The translations under genes and the position numbers were made by a program. Shown here one piece after another: positions 10,542 to 19,996 of a DNA stretch of 64,000 nt. The DNA is taken from NCBI GenBank assembly GCA_902570695.1, contig CACFZE010000003.1:1-64000 (forward strand). The letters run 5' to 3'. Below the pieces are notes generated by a model, which did no database searches, was not told where the DNA came from, and saw only the letters and a list, made by a program, of their open reading frames with translations. The stretch is from an uncultured Pelagibacteraceae bacterium. GTDB lineage: Bacteria; Pseudomonadota; Alphaproteobacteria; Pelagibacterales; Pelagibacteraceae. Within the stretch, counting starts at the first letter, position 1, and every line of letters starts with the position of its first letter.

Positions 10542-13500
10542 TTAATTCTTTATAGATAAATTTAAGACTCTAATTATTTGATCGTAATCCATAGTTAAAA
10601 AATAAGGTGATACTTCTGCAATTGAAATTGGGTTATTAGGAGAAATTTGTATAACTATTTTTTTTGAACCATTTATAAATTTTACAACTGATTTTTTGTA
10701 TTGATTAAACAAATTTGTTTGGCTTGCGCTAGCAGTATAAGCATTTATTTGATTTATAATTTCTCTTTTAAATTCGGGTGTAGTCATTTTTGTTTCAGCT
10801 GCTGCTAATTTGAAAATATTATCTCTCAAAGAATTGTCTACTAATGATAAACTCAAATTATTAAGTTTAAAATTACTTAAAAGATAAGCGCCTAGCGCGG
10901 CTTCATTTTGTATATTAAGAGCTTCCGCGGATAATCCTGAAAAAGTCGTTTTTAATTCTAAATCAGCTGCCTTGGTTATTCCTAAATTTATATCAAAATT
11001 TAACATATTTTTTCTAGTAACCCACTTTAATGACGTCCCGAAATCAAATTTAATATTATCATAGCCCATTAAAGTAAAATAATTTGAAAATTCAGGAGAT
11101 ACTTCATTTACACTTAAATCAAGCCCCGTAAAATTTATATCAAATTCTGTAAGTGATTTTTGATTCCTGTCATTATCAATGTAGTCAAATTTTAAACTAT
11201 TTAAACTGATACTAGAAGCTGTAACAATCTTATTTTTTGTAGATAAATCTTTTACAACAATATTTCTTGTCACCCCACTACCTAGAGAATTTATAAAATT
11301 TAAAAAAACTTTATAATCATTATCAAAATTGAAAGTTTCTGGATTATAACTTTGGGCATATTTCATAATTTCAGACTTATCAAATATTACATTTTTTAAA
11401 TCTGAATATTCATAATAAACCTCTGTATTAGTATTTTTATCTTGATCCTTATAATTTTTTACAGTCCATCTTCCCCAGTCAAATAAACTAAAATTTTTTA
11501 TATCAAATAATTCGAAAGAAAATTTCCTGTTATTATTTTTATCATTAAATAATAAATCTTTAAAATTAACTTCTTTTAATGACATGCTCATTAAAGCTGC
11601 AACTCCAATTTCAGTATTTTTATCTGCATAATAAATCTCTTTAGAAATCTTTGTAATAAATTGTAAATTCTTTGAAAATTCTACAAATTCTAAATTTTTT
11701 AAATTTATTGATGAATTAAAAGTTGAGCCATCTATGTTATATGAAAAATTATCTACACTTATTTGATCAAACCATTTTTTTTCTTCAAATAATGAAGGCT
11801 CTACATCTAATCTTTCAAGAGATTTTACTAACTTATAAAAAACATTTTTGTTTAAATTATTTAATTGAAGCCCAGAAATACCAATGAAATCATCAAGAAT
11901 TTTTATTGAGAAGTCTGCTTCAATCAATCTATCCCCTCTTGAAAATTTAATATTTTCTAAATTAATGCCAGGTATTTTGAGCAAAGTTCTTACTAAATCT
12001 TTCTGAAATTGATTATTAGCGTTATATTTTTTGAAGGTGTCTTGTAGCTTAATTTCTTCTTTTTTACGTTTTTCTTCTGCTAATCTCTCTTCTTCCTTAC
12101 GTTTTTCTTCTGCTAATCTCTCTTCTTCCTTACGTTTTTCTTCTGCTAATCTCTCTTCTTCCTTACGTTTTTCTTCTGCTAATCTCTCTTCTTCTTTACG
12201 TTTTTCTTCTGCTAATTTTTTTTGTTCATCTAGTAGTTTAGTTTCATACGCATCAATTACATCGGTATAAAATTTACGATTTTCAGGAATTAATAATTTA
12301 ATTTTTTCTGGATTATTTTCTTTTAACGTTTCATTTATTAATTCAATTTGACCAACTATTGAACTTGCAATCTCTGTAGAAATATATTGGGCCAAGTATT
12401 TTTTTAACTCAACGATGTCATTCTCAAGAATTGAATAATTATTTATATATTTATCTATCTCTAAAAAAAGTTTATTAATATCATCAGAAGATTTTTTTAA
12501 ATTTTCTAAACTATCAATGTTATTTAGTTGTTTTTCTGAGATTTCTATAATTTGCACAATCTCAATGGCAAATGGTGAATTAAAGTTGTTTTTTAAATAA
12601 TACTTAGCATTATCAACTAACTCCTTAAGTTTATCAATTTCATTATCTATTATTTTTAATTTTTTATTATTTTCTTTTATTATAATATTTTCGTAATATT
12701 TTTTAAATTTTTGAGAACCTAATACAAATTTTTTAAGCTCACTTACATCTTCTTTATTTTGTTCAGTGTAACTGCCACTTAATATAGGTTCTACTTTGAT
12801 CATATATTTTGCTAATTCAACTATTTCAAATGCGTCCTGATTAACTTGAATGAATAATTTAATATTTTTTATAAGATTTTGACTTTCCTCTAATTCACTA
12901 GTTTTCACTAGAGCTAGTTTTTTTTCTAATTCTTCTGATTTTCTTCTTTCTTCTTCTTTTCTTTTCTCCTCTGCTAATCTTTCTTCTTCTTTACGTTTTT
13001 CCTCAGCTAATCTTTCTTCTTCTTTACGTTTTTCCTCAGCTAGTCTTTCTTCTTCTTTACGTTTCTCCTCAGCTAATTTTTTTTCTTCAGCTTTTCTTCT
13101 TTCTTCTTCTTTACGTTTTTGCTCAGCTAATTTTTTCGTTTCTGCAATTTTTTGTTCTTTTTCTCTTCTCTTTTTTGCAAATAATTTTTTTTCGTATTTT
13201 AAGAAATAATTAATTGTTTTATCTTTAGAGTATTTAATTGATAAAGCATTAAGATCTTTAGATATCTTCCATGTCGTTTTTTTTCCATTCATAAATACTC
13301 TAAGTTGACCTGTTTTACTCCATCTCCATCCATCACTATCAGTCCATCCACCAGATGATAATTTTTCACTCCCAAAAAACTGTTGGCTCTTGTAATCTTT
13401 TTCCTCAAATATAAATCTTCTTGATGGGCCTCTAAATCCATCAACAGAAATTGATATTTCATTGTTAAGCAATAAATCTTCTACTGCCTTTTTTTTTAAA

Positions 13501-13790
13501 CTATTTCCTGCTTTAGGTTTAATAACTTTTAAAATACCAGTGTAGGTGCAACTTAAAAAAGCTTTCTCATTATTATGATCTAAAACTTTTTCACCATTAT
13601 TATTAGTTGTAACTATTATATTCTCTTTTCCATATTCATTTACACATTTATTAATGATTTTTTGAGCAACATCTCTGTTATTTATTTTATACTTAGTAAA
13701 AATAGCAACGTAATCTTTTTCTAAAATTTTAGCATAACTATTCAAGGAGAATAACAATGAGAAAAAAATTATATAAATGAACTTCAGCAT
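10542..13790 (-). CDS. Large exported protein with Lys/Glu repeat coiled coils
   Basis: Unrecognised 1082-residue protein. A signal peptide (to about residue 20, ...SLNSYA) is followed by a Cys-containing domain and a Trp-rich segment (GGWTDSDGWRWSKTG, about 145-160). The first charged repeat block is at about 200-287, then a helical region, a second block at about 522-578, and a roughly 480-residue C-terminal domain with alternating polar/hydrophobic strands. The repeat unit is the 11-mer LAEEKRKEEER, predicting long single helices or coiled coil. The C-terminal domain could be envelope associated (beta-rich), but I cannot assign a family. It stands alone between typA and a small membrane protein. 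Confidence 0.85.
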   Translation of the reverse strand: MLKFIYIIFFSLLFSLNSYAKILEKDYVAIFTKYKINNRDVAQKIINKCVNEYGKENIIVTTNNNGEKVLDHNNEKAFLSCTYTGILKVIKPKAGNSLKKKAVEDLLLNNEISISVDGFRGPSRRFIFEEKDYKSQQFFGSEKLSSGGWTDSDGWRWSKTGQLRVFMNGKKTTWKISKDLNALSIKYSKDKTINYFLKYEKKLFAKKRREKEQKIAETKKLAEQKRKEEERRKAEEKKLAEEKRKEEERLAEEKRKEEERLAEEKRKEEERLAEEKRKEEERRKSEELEKKLALVKTSELEESQNLIKNIKLFIQVNQDAFEIVELAKYMIKVEPILSGSYTEQNKEDVSELKKFVLGSQKFKKYYENIIIKENNKKLKIIDNEIDKLKELVDNAKYYLKNNFNSPFAIEIVQIIEISEKQLNNIDSLENLKKSSDDINKLFLEIDKYINNYSILENDIVELKKYLAQYISTEIASSIVGQIELINETLKENNPEKIKLLIPENRKFYTDVIDAYETKLLDEQKKLAEEKRKEEERLAEEKRKEEERLAEEKRKEEERLAEEKRKEEERLAEEKRKKEEIKLQDTFKKYNANNQFQKDLVRTLLKIPGINLENIKFSRGDRLIEADFSIKILDDFIGISGLQLNNLNKNVFYKLVKSLERLDVEPSLFEEKKWFDQISVDNFSYNIDGSTFNSSINLKNLEFVEFSKNLQFITKISKEIYYADKNTEIGVAALMSMSLKEVNFKDLLFNDKNNNRKFSFELFDIKNFSLFDWGRWTVKNYKDQDKNTNTEVYYEYSDLKNVIFDKSEIMKYAQSYNPETFNFDNDYKVFLNFINSLGSGVTRNIVVKDLSTKNKIVTASSISLNSLKFDYIDNDRNQKSLTEFDINFTGLDLSVNEVSPEFSNYFTLMGYDNIKFDFGTSLKWVTRKNMLNFDINLGITKAADLELKTTFSGLSAEALNIQNEAALGAYLLSNFKLNNLSLSLVDNSLRDNIFKLAAAETKMTTPEFKREIINQINAYTASASQTNLFNQYKKSVVKFINGSKKIVIQISPNNPISIAEVSPYFLTMDYDQIIRVLNLSIKN
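12060..12220. repeat. 33-base tandem repeats, second Lys/Glu block
   Basis: About five 33-base units within the large exported protein gene, each encoding LAEEKRKEEER on the minus strand with the codon set TTA GCA GAA GAA AAA CGT, then AAG GAA GAA GAG AGA. Units are nearly identical at the DNA level. Confidence 0.9.
12935..13125. repeat. 33-base tandem repeats, first Lys/Glu block
   Basis: Three to four 33-base units plus degenerate copies encoding the same LAEEKRKEEER peptide but with a different codon set (GCT GAG in place of GCA GAA, AAA for AAG, GAA for GAG). Units within this block resemble each other more than those at 12060-12220. Confidence 0.88.
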
Positions 13791-13872
13791 AATTAATTCA
13801 ATCCAAAAGAATACTTAAGAAAAAATTAAAATTCTATAATTTAAATCTCAATTATAAGTTGAAAATAATGAT

Positions 13873-14325
13873 TTACTTTTTTTCTTTTGTGAAAGGCAGC
13901 CACTTTTCAAATGCTGACTTACTAGGTCCGTCATATGGAATTGAGTAAGAGTTTGTTCTTGTCAATACTTCAATACCTTTAGAAAAAACAAAAATAAAAA
14001 CTATAACAAAAACAATTGTCATGATTTTAAATGGATCAAAATTTTTTGTCTTAAAAACGCTAACAGCTTTGGCTTCAGCTCTGTGAAATTGTTTAAAAGT
14101 ATAATAAACAGCAAATATTAAACCTATATGAGCGACATATGTCCCCGCCCAACCAAATGCAAAAGTGGCATATGAAAATACGTATAAACTAAATACTGTT
14201 GTCCATATAAAACTTAAAACTAATAATATTTGTAGTCTCACAGTCTTGGGAAGTGCTCTTAAATCATTTTTACTATCGTCAAATAGTATATTTGCTGATT
14301 CTTTCATCCAATTTTTTATAGACAT
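13873..14325 (-). CDS. Small inner-membrane protein, unknown function
   Basis: Not recognised. The 150 residues comprise a soluble N-terminus (to about 27), two adjacent membrane segments (about 30-50 and 56-76, rich in Phe/Tyr/Ala), a basic loop (FHRAEAKAVSVFKTKN), a third membrane segment (about 101-118), and a C-terminal tail ending KEKK. The last helix and tail (GIEVLTRTNSYSIPYDGPSK) should be outside if the N-terminus is cytoplasmic. It is separated by 60 bases from the YczE-type membrane protein on the same strand, so cotranscription is possible. Confidence 0.75.
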   Translation of the reverse strand: MSIKNWMKESANILFDDSKNDLRALPKTVRLQILLVLSFIWTTVFSLYVFSYATFAFGWAGTYVAHIGLIFAVYYTFKQFHRAEAKAVSVFKTKNFDPFKIMTIVFVIVFIFVFSKGIEVLTRTNSYSIPYDGPSKSAFEKWLPFTKEKK

Positions 14326-14385
14326 GATTTATATTTACAATTTTTATTCAGTATTAACAATCGACTAATTGTCCACTAAAAACAT

Positions 14386-15033
14386 TTACTTCGTAACTTT
14401 ATCCACAATATAAATTCCTAAAGCTACAGCAGGGCCTATTCCAAATGCAAATATTATAGTGCCCAAACCAACAGTTCCTCCCAAATACCAACCAGATATA
14501 ACAGCTGAAATTTCTAAAGTAGCTCGAATTAAAGCAATAGGAAGTTGAGTTTTATTTGTTAGACCTGTCATTAATCCATCTCTAGGACCTGGACCTAAAT
14601 TTGCAATTAAGTATATGCCACTTCCTAGACCGACAAGCAATACAGAAAATACAGCAAGAATATATTTTGAAAAAGTAGCTAAAGGAGGATCAAAAAGAAA
14701 AAGTGTCAAATCGATTATCGCTGCTATAATTAAAATATTTAGAATTGTTCCAATTCCTGGTTTTTGTTTTAACGGAAACCAAAACCCTAAAACAACAATA
14801 CTTATTATGAATGTAGACAATCCGATTGAAATATTTAACATATTTGACAACCCTTCTGCAAGAACAGACCATGGAGAATTACCAGTAGTAGAAACTAATA
14901 AAAGACCCTCTCCCAACCCAAACAAAGATAAGCCAACACATAAAAGTAAAAAAGTTGTAAATTTAGGTTTTAAATTTAAAGGTTTTTCTGAGCTCCAAGA
15001 TTTTGAGGGTATATTTTTAATGGTTAAAAACAT
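14386..15033 (-). CDS. YczE/YyaS/YitT-type integral membrane protein
   Basis: A 215-residue protein with five to six membrane helices. The GNSPWSVLAEGL motif (about 51-62) and the later LGPGPRDGLMTGL motif (about 146-158) are the two signature loops of the YczE-like family. Members are uncharacterised or linked to export and transport of small compounds; no substrate can be assigned here. The protein lies divergently from the DUF6134 exported protein, with an 80-base shared upstream region. Confidence 0.75.
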   Translation of the reverse strand: MFLTIKNIPSKSWSSEKPLNLKPKFTTFLLLCVGLSLFGLGEGLLLVSTTGNSPWSVLAEGLSNMLNISIGLSTFIISIVVLGFWFPLKQKPGIGTILNILIIAAIIDLTLFLFDPPLATFSKYILAVFSVLLVGLGSGIYLIANLGPGPRDGLMTGLTNKTQLPIALIRATLEISAVISGWYLGGTVGLGTIIFAFGIGPAVALGIYIVDKVTK

Positions 15034-15112
15034 AATTCTTTAGACTATTTATCTTTTAAACTTAAAAATTCTATATAAAGTTCAAACAAGTTAATTAAAA
15101 TAACATGAAATA

Positions 15113-15790
15113 ATGAGAAAATTCTTAGTAATATTGTTAGTTTTATCTCCTCTTTTTTTGCAAGCACATACTGATCACTATAAAAATTATTCAGACATAG
15201 AAATGGAGATATTTAAAGATGATGAAAAAATTGGAGAAAGTATTTTCACATTTAAAAAAGAAGAAAATAAATTTATTGTAAAAAATACTACCAATTTTGA
15301 AGTGAAATTATTGGGTGTTACAGTATTCTCTATAAATAGTAGAGGTACTGAGGAATATATTGGAGACCAATTAATTTCATTTAACTCAGAAACATTTCAA
15401 AACAATAAGAGAAAATATGTAAATTTAATTTTTGATGAAAAAAAAGAGAAGTTTATAATTGATGGATCATCATATAAGGGTGAGGCGGATAGAGAAAATA
15501 TAATAGGTCATTGGTGGAATCATAGAATTTTGCAAACTGAGACACAAATAAGTCCATTATCTGGAAGTGTAAAAAAACAAAACATAGAATTTTTAGGAAA
15601 AGAAAAAATTAAACTTTATAATAAAGAATATGATGTAGAACATTTTAGACTTTTTTCTACCAACCCAAATCTACCTGATGATAAAAAATTAAATTTTGAA
15701 ATATGGTACGATAAAAAAAAAGCATTGATTATAAAAGTGGCTTATAAGAGAATGGGTCTATGGGAATATAGACTAAAAAAAATTCAATAA
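15113..15790 (+). CDS. DUF6134 family exported protein
   Basis: A 225-residue product with a signal peptide (MRKFLVILLVLSPLFLQAHT). The body is a beta-rich domain beginning IEMEIFKDDEKIGES and containing IGHWWNHRIL and FEIWYDKKKALIIKV, matching DUF6134 proteins (exported, unknown role). The ATG at 15113 is chosen because an upstream ATG at 15104 is closed after two codons. It ends immediately next to the pmbA stop on the other strand, with no spacer base. Confidence 0.75.
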   Translation: MRKFLVILLVLSPLFLQAHTDHYKNYSDIEMEIFKDDEKIGESIFTFKKEENKFIVKNTTNFEVKLLGVTVFSINSRGTEEYIGDQLISFNSETFQNNKRKYVNLIFDEKKEKFIIDGSSYKGEADRENIIGHWWNHRILQTETQISPLSGSVKKQNIEFLGKEKIKLYNKEYDVEHFRLFSTNPNLPDDKKLNFEIWYDKKKALIIKVAYKRMGLWEYRLKKIQ

Positions 15791-17107
15791 TTATTTTCCC
15801 GCTACTGTCATTTGATTAATCAACAAAGTAGGAGCATTTGTTGAATACTTCATCTCTAAATCATTTGCCAAAGTAATATTCTTAAACATTTCCTTAAAAT
15901 TTCCAGCTATAGTTATTTCACTTATTGGGTAAGTCAATTCTCCATCCTCAACCATAAATCCCGAAGCTCCAACTGAGTAATCTCCTGTAATGATATTTCC
16001 TCCATGGCCTATAGTCTCTGTTATGTATAGAAATTTTTTTTCTGAATTTAGCAAATCCTTAAAACTTAAGGTACCGTTTTCAAAGTGTAAGTTTGTTGTT
16101 CCTCCAGATCTACCATTAGATTTTAAATTTAATTTTTTACCATAATAAGTATCAATTAAATAATTTTTTAAAATACCATTCTCAACTAATTTCAAAGAAT
16201 TGGTTTCAACACCTTCGCTATCAAAGTTTTGGGAGCCTAATCCTTTTTCAATTTTTGGATCGTCGATAATATTAATTGAATTTGGAAAAACTTCAGAATT
16301 GATTTGATCTTTTAAAAAAGAAGTTCCTCTTGCAATAGCACTCGCACTAATTGCACTTGCTAGTGTGCTTAATATTCCTTTGGAAATTCTTTTATCGAAT
16401 ATAACGCCAATTTTTTCACTTTTAATTTTTTTTGGTCCTAACTTTTTTATTGCTTTGTCGGCAGCTATTTTTCCAATTTCTTCTGGTTTCATCATGTCTT
16501 GCAAGAATCTTGTGCTACCAAACTCATAATCTCTTTCCATTGCACCATTAATTCTTGATACAGCTACGCATGAGGATGAAAAATTTGAGGTTTTATATCC
16601 ACCTAAAAAACCATTACTGTTTGCGAGTATAAAATTATTTTTATTTTCGGTAAAACCAGCTTCAGTATTAACTATTTTTTCGTCCGTTGATGCTGTTTCT
16701 TCAATATTTTTTAAAAATTCAATCTTTTTATCATTTGGATAATGTGTTTCATCATAGAGATTAAGGTCTCTTATCTCTTTTGACATTAAATCTTTATCTG
16801 GTAACGAATTATTTTCATCTGATGGAGTAATTTTTGTAGCATCAATACAACGTTCTATTAGTTTTTCTAAGTTTGATTTAGATAAATCTGATGAATTAAT
16901 GCTTGATTTTTTTTTCTCTATATAAGTAGTTAAACTGACAGCAAAACTATCTGCTCTATTTGACTCGTCTAATTTTTTATTTCTAAAACTTACATTTTCT
17001 GAAACAGAGTGAATTACTTTTACACCCACGTCTGTAGCTCCTAGTTTTTTAGAGTTTTCAATACAATAAGAAGCTATATCTTTTAAAAATTCCTGATCCC
17101 TTATCAT
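15791..17107 (-). CDS. pmbA: TldE/PmbA subunit of the TldD/E metalloprotease
   Basis: A 438-residue partner of TldD. The heterodimer degrades or trims peptides (CcdA antitoxin, microcin B17 precursor and other ribosomal peptides in model species). As usual for TldE, it lacks the HEXXXH motif. Family features are the central GGTTNLHFENG block and the C-terminal GDYSVGASGFMVEDGE...ISEITIAGN segment. It follows tldD after 5 bases, so the pair is made together. No candidate peptide substrate gene is visible beside it. Confidence 0.92.
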   Translation of the reverse strand: MIRDQEFLKDIASYCIENSKKLGATDVGVKVIHSVSENVSFRNKKLDESNRADSFAVSLTTYIEKKKSSINSSDLSKSNLEKLIERCIDATKITPSDENNSLPDKDLMSKEIRDLNLYDETHYPNDKKIEFLKNIEETASTDEKIVNTEAGFTENKNNFILANSNGFLGGYKTSNFSSSCVAVSRINGAMERDYEFGSTRFLQDMMKPEEIGKIAADKAIKKLGPKKIKSEKIGVIFDKRISKGILSTLASAISASAIARGTSFLKDQINSEVFPNSINIIDDPKIEKGLGSQNFDSEGVETNSLKLVENGILKNYLIDTYYGKKLNLKSNGRSGGTTNLHFENGTLSFKDLLNSEKKFLYITETIGHGGNIITGDYSVGASGFMVEDGELTYPISEITIAGNFKEMFKNITLANDLEMKYSTNAPTLLINQMTVAGK

Positions 17108-17112
17108 TTAGA

Positions 17113-18525
17113 TTAAAGTTTTGTTCCACCAACAGTCATCTTATTTATAAGAATTGATGGCTGAGCTACTCCTACTGGAACACCCTGTCCAGCTTTCCCA
17201 CATGTTCCAATACCTGGATCTAATTTCATATCATTACCCACTAATGAAACTTCTTTTAAAATTGATGGTCCATCTCCAATTAATGTAGCACCTTTGATTG
17301 GTGATCCAATTTTACCATTATTTATTTCGTATGCTTCTGTGCAGTTAAATACAAATTTTCCTGAAGTTATGTCAACTTGCCCTCCTCCAAAACTTACAGC
17401 AAAAATACCTTTGTCAACTGAACTTATCATTTCATCTTGTGAATATTTACCTGACAACATCATTGTGTTTCTCATTCTTGGTAAAACTACATGTTTATAA
17501 CTTTCTCTTCTTCCGCTACCTGTTGACTTAGTTCCCATTAAACGAGCATTTAGACGGTCTTGCATATAGTTCTTTAAAATTCCATTTTCTATTAAAACTG
17601 TATTTTCAGTAGGCGTTCCTTCATCATCTATTGTTAAACTTCCTCTTCTTTGATGTAATGTGCCATCATCTACAATTGTAACTCCTTCACTTGCTACTTG
17701 CTGCCCCATTAAATTATGAAAAGCTGAAGTTTTTTTTCTATTGAAATCTCCTTCAAGACCATGTCCAATTGCTTCGTGTATCAAAATTGCTGGCCATCCA
17801 GGGCCTAAAACAACTTTCATCTCTCCTGCTGGTGCTGGTTTGCTTTCTAAATTCACATTTGCGATTCTAAAAGCTTCATCACATACATCTTTCCAGCTTC
17901 CATCTTTTAGATAGTCATCATAGCTTTGTCTTCCTCCAACTCCATAAACACCTGTTTCTTTTTTTCCGTCTTTTTCTAAAACGACGGAAACGTTAAATCT
18001 GACTAATGGCCTATCATCTTTCAAAACTTGATTATCAGAACGAATAATTTCTATTGATTTATGTTCACCTAGAAAATTTGCAGTTACTTGATTTACAATT
18101 GAGCCTTTTGATCTTAAATAGTTATTAACACTGTTCAACAAATCTATCTTTGAGTCGAAAGTCTTGCTTTCAATAGGATTAATATTTTTGTAATATTTGT
18201 TGTTAGTTTTAGGAATTTCATGATTATAGGTTCCTTTTTTTGACTTTAATGTATCTTTTAAATTATCACTTGATTTTCTTAATGATTCCTTTGAAATATC
18301 ATTAGAATGAGAGTAGGCAACAACCTCTCCTGTCACAGCTCTGAAACCATATCCTTGATCAGAATTATAAGTTGAACTCTTTATTTTATTATCGTCTAAA
18401 ACGATGGATTCTGATTTATGATTTTCTAAATATAATTCTCCGTCATCACAATTTTTTAAGGTTTCAGTAACAATTGCTTCAGCTTGCGATGTATCTATAT
18501 CTGTTTCTTTGAAGAAATTTGACAT
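17113..18525 (-). CDS. tldD: TldD metalloprotease catalytic subunit
   Basis: Zinc-dependent peptidase subunit, 470 residues, full length. The zinc site HEAIGHGLEGD lies near residue 250, and further family blocks are GSLTIDDEGTPTENT, NCTEAYEINNGKIG and the C-terminal GKAGQGVPVGVAQPS segment, which supplies the third zinc ligand Cys (GTCGKAGQ). It is first of the tldD-pmbA pair and divergent from the DUF393 gene. Essentiality in small genomes suggests a housekeeping peptide-clearing role, but this is inference. Confidence 0.95.
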   Translation of the reverse strand: MSNFFKETDIDTSQAEAIVTETLKNCDDGELYLENHKSESIVLDDNKIKSSTYNSDQGYGFRAVTGEVVAYSHSNDISKESLRKSSDNLKDTLKSKKGTYNHEIPKTNNKYYKNINPIESKTFDSKIDLLNSVNNYLRSKGSIVNQVTANFLGEHKSIEIIRSDNQVLKDDRPLVRFNVSVVLEKDGKKETGVYGVGGRQSYDDYLKDGSWKDVCDEAFRIANVNLESKPAPAGEMKVVLGPGWPAILIHEAIGHGLEGDFNRKKTSAFHNLMGQQVASEGVTIVDDGTLHQRRGSLTIDDEGTPTENTVLIENGILKNYMQDRLNARLMGTKSTGSGRRESYKHVVLPRMRNTMMLSGKYSQDEMISSVDKGIFAVSFGGGQVDITSGKFVFNCTEAYEINNGKIGSPIKGATLIGDGPSILKEVSLVGNDMKLDPGIGTCGKAGQGVPVGVAQPSILINKMTVGGTKL

Positions 18526-18610
18526 TTGAAGAATGTAGTAGTGATTATTAATATATCAACTGCTTATTTGGCACATTTGTAAAAATAAAATATTCAAATA
18601 TAGTTTAATT

Positions 18611-18955
18611 ATGAAGGTTTTTTTTAACAATTCATGCAAAATCTGCAGAGCAGAAATTAATATTTATAAGAAAGAAAACATAGAAAATTTGAATTGGATA
18701 GACATAACTAAAAATAAAAATGCTGAATTAGAAACAAAAAAAACTGATAAAGAACTTCTAAGAAGACTTCATGTAGAACAAGATGGAATAATCTATGTAG
18801 GTATTGATGCTTTTTTACTTATTTGGAAAAGTATTCCAAAATACAAGTTTCTTTATAAATTTTTTAAACTCCCAGTCATTTACCAATTATTTTATGTCGG
18901 ATATGAGATTGTAGCGTTTTTTTTGTATTTAAAAAATAGACACCAACTAAACTAA
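18611..18955 (+). CDS. DUF393 (DCC) thiol-disulfide oxidoreductase-like protein
   Basis: A 114-residue thioredoxin-fold protein. The opening strand KVFFNN is followed by SCKICRAE: the C-x-x-C active site of the DCC family, with Asn-Ser in place of the usual Asp before the first Cys. A later HVEQDGIIYVGIDAFLLIW stretch and the hydrophobic C-terminus are typical. Redox activity is inferred. It shares its stop region with the next, convergent gene (CTAA, overlap 4 bases). Confidence 0.8.
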   Translation: MKVFFNNSCKICRAEINIYKKENIENLNWIDITKNKNAELETKKTDKELLRRLHVEQDGIIYVGIDAFLLIWKSIPKYKFLYKFFKLPVIYQLFYVGYEIVAFFLYLKNRHQLN

Positions 18956-19245
18956 TGTTGAATAGCGTATAAAATCTGGGTTACAAAAGATAAAAATATA
19001 AAAAAAGAGAAAAATAAAATAAAATACATAACTGTAACCGCTCTATTTCTCTTTCTTCTTAAAATAACAAATTTTTTATCATCGAGAAAAGAAATATCTC
19101 TATCACCTGGCACTGGATAATCATAACTCCATCTCCATAAAGATGAACCAAATCTTTTATCTAGTTTATTGTAATAATTTACCCAAGCCAATGACCACAT
19201 AAATATTAAAAATAAAAATGTTAAAGCTAAAAAAGTTGAGATCAT
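18952..19245 (-). CDS. Small two-helix membrane protein, unknown
   Basis: Not recognised. Of 97 residues, the N-terminal helix (about 2-23) is followed by a basic, Trp-rich cytoplasmic or periplasmic loop (SSLWRWSYDYPVPGDRD) and a second helix (about 69-92). The central loop includes ILRRKRNRA just before helix 2, which by the positive-inside rule is cytoplasmic. It overlaps the convergent DUF393 gene by 4 bases. Confidence 0.65.
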   Translation of the reverse strand: MISTFLALTFLFLIFMWSLAWVNYYNKLDKRFGSSLWRWSYDYPVPGDRDISFLDDKKFVILRRKRNRAVTVMYFILFFSFFIFLSFVTQILYAIQH

Positions 19246-19276
19246 AAATATATTAAATTATATTAAATTTTTTTAT

Positions 19277-19996
19277 ATGTCTATCTGGGGAAGTTTAATT
19301 GGTGGGATGATCGGTTTTTCTTTAGGAGGGCCGTTTGGAATGCTATTAGGTTCCTTAATTGGTGGAAAAGTATCAAGATCAAGATCATCATTTAAATCTT
19401 TTGCACAACCTCAACAAGTTTTTGCATTAGCTCTTATAGTTTTATCAGCGAAACTGAGTAAAGCAGACGGTCAGGTTAGTAGAGAGGAATTAATAGCGGT
19501 AAAAGATAAACTCAAAATTCCAGAACATGAATTAGATCAAGTTGGAAAAATTTTTAATAAAGCTAAAGAAGAAAGCACTGGTTACGAGCCATATGCAAAA
19601 CAAATAGCTCAGATTTATCAAGGAAATATAAATGTATTGGAAGAAGTCATTAATATATTATTTTATATTGCAGAAGCTGATGGAAATATAAGTGATCAAG
19701 AATTTAGAATGATACAACATGTTTCTCAATTATTTGGTCTTAGTAACGCTCAGTTCAATGGAATAGTTGAGGGAAGAAAATCATCAGATAAACTCAATCC
19801 ATATGTGGTATTAGAGAGCAAACCTGATGATAATCTTACAGATATTAGAAAAAGATATTTAAAATTAAGTAAAGAACACCATCCTGACTTACTTCTAAGT
19901 AAAGGAGTTCCTCAGGAAGTTATTGAGGAAAGTAAAAAGAAAATGAGAGCTATTAATTCAGCCTGGGATCAAATCCAAAAGCTAAAGAGTAATTAA
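19277..19996 (+). CDS. DjlA-type co-chaperone (TerB plus J domain)
   Basis: A 239-residue DnaJ-family protein. A glycine-rich hydrophobic N-terminal segment ([26 protein letters not shown], glycine-zipper-like) probably anchors it in the membrane. A TerB-like helical domain (about 50-155) repeats the acidic [11 protein letters not shown] and [11 protein letters not shown] motifs. The C-terminal J domain has HHPD near residue 199, the motif that stimulates DnaK ATPase. Named by analogy with DjlA; paralogous function is not proven. Convergent overlap of 4 bases with aceA. Confidence 0.85.
   Translation: MSIWGSLIGGMIGFSLGGPFGMLLGSLIGGKVSRSRSSFKSFAQPQQVFALALIVLSAKLSKADGQVSREELIAVKDKLKIPEHELDQVGKIFNKAKEESTGYEPYAKQIAQIYQGNINVLEEVINILFYIAEADGNISDQEFRMIQHVSQLFGLSNAQFNGIVEGRKSSDKLNPYVVLESKPDDNLTDIRKRYLKLSKEHHPDLLLSKGVPQEVIEESKKKMRAINSAWDQIQKLKSN

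Noticed and set aside
12060..12220. Regular 33-base repeats that resemble a CRISPR array
   Set aside because: There are no spacers; units are contiguous and in frame, encoding a charged peptide repeat inside a long gene.
12031..12270. Plus-strand open frame of Ser/Leu/Arg repeats
   Set aside because: It is the mirror image of the Lys/Glu repeat block; the minus-strand gene has a signal peptide and continues far beyond.
14615..15043. Plus-strand 142-codon frame opposite the YczE-like gene
   Set aside because: The minus-strand product has clear membrane helices and family motifs; the opposite frame has none.
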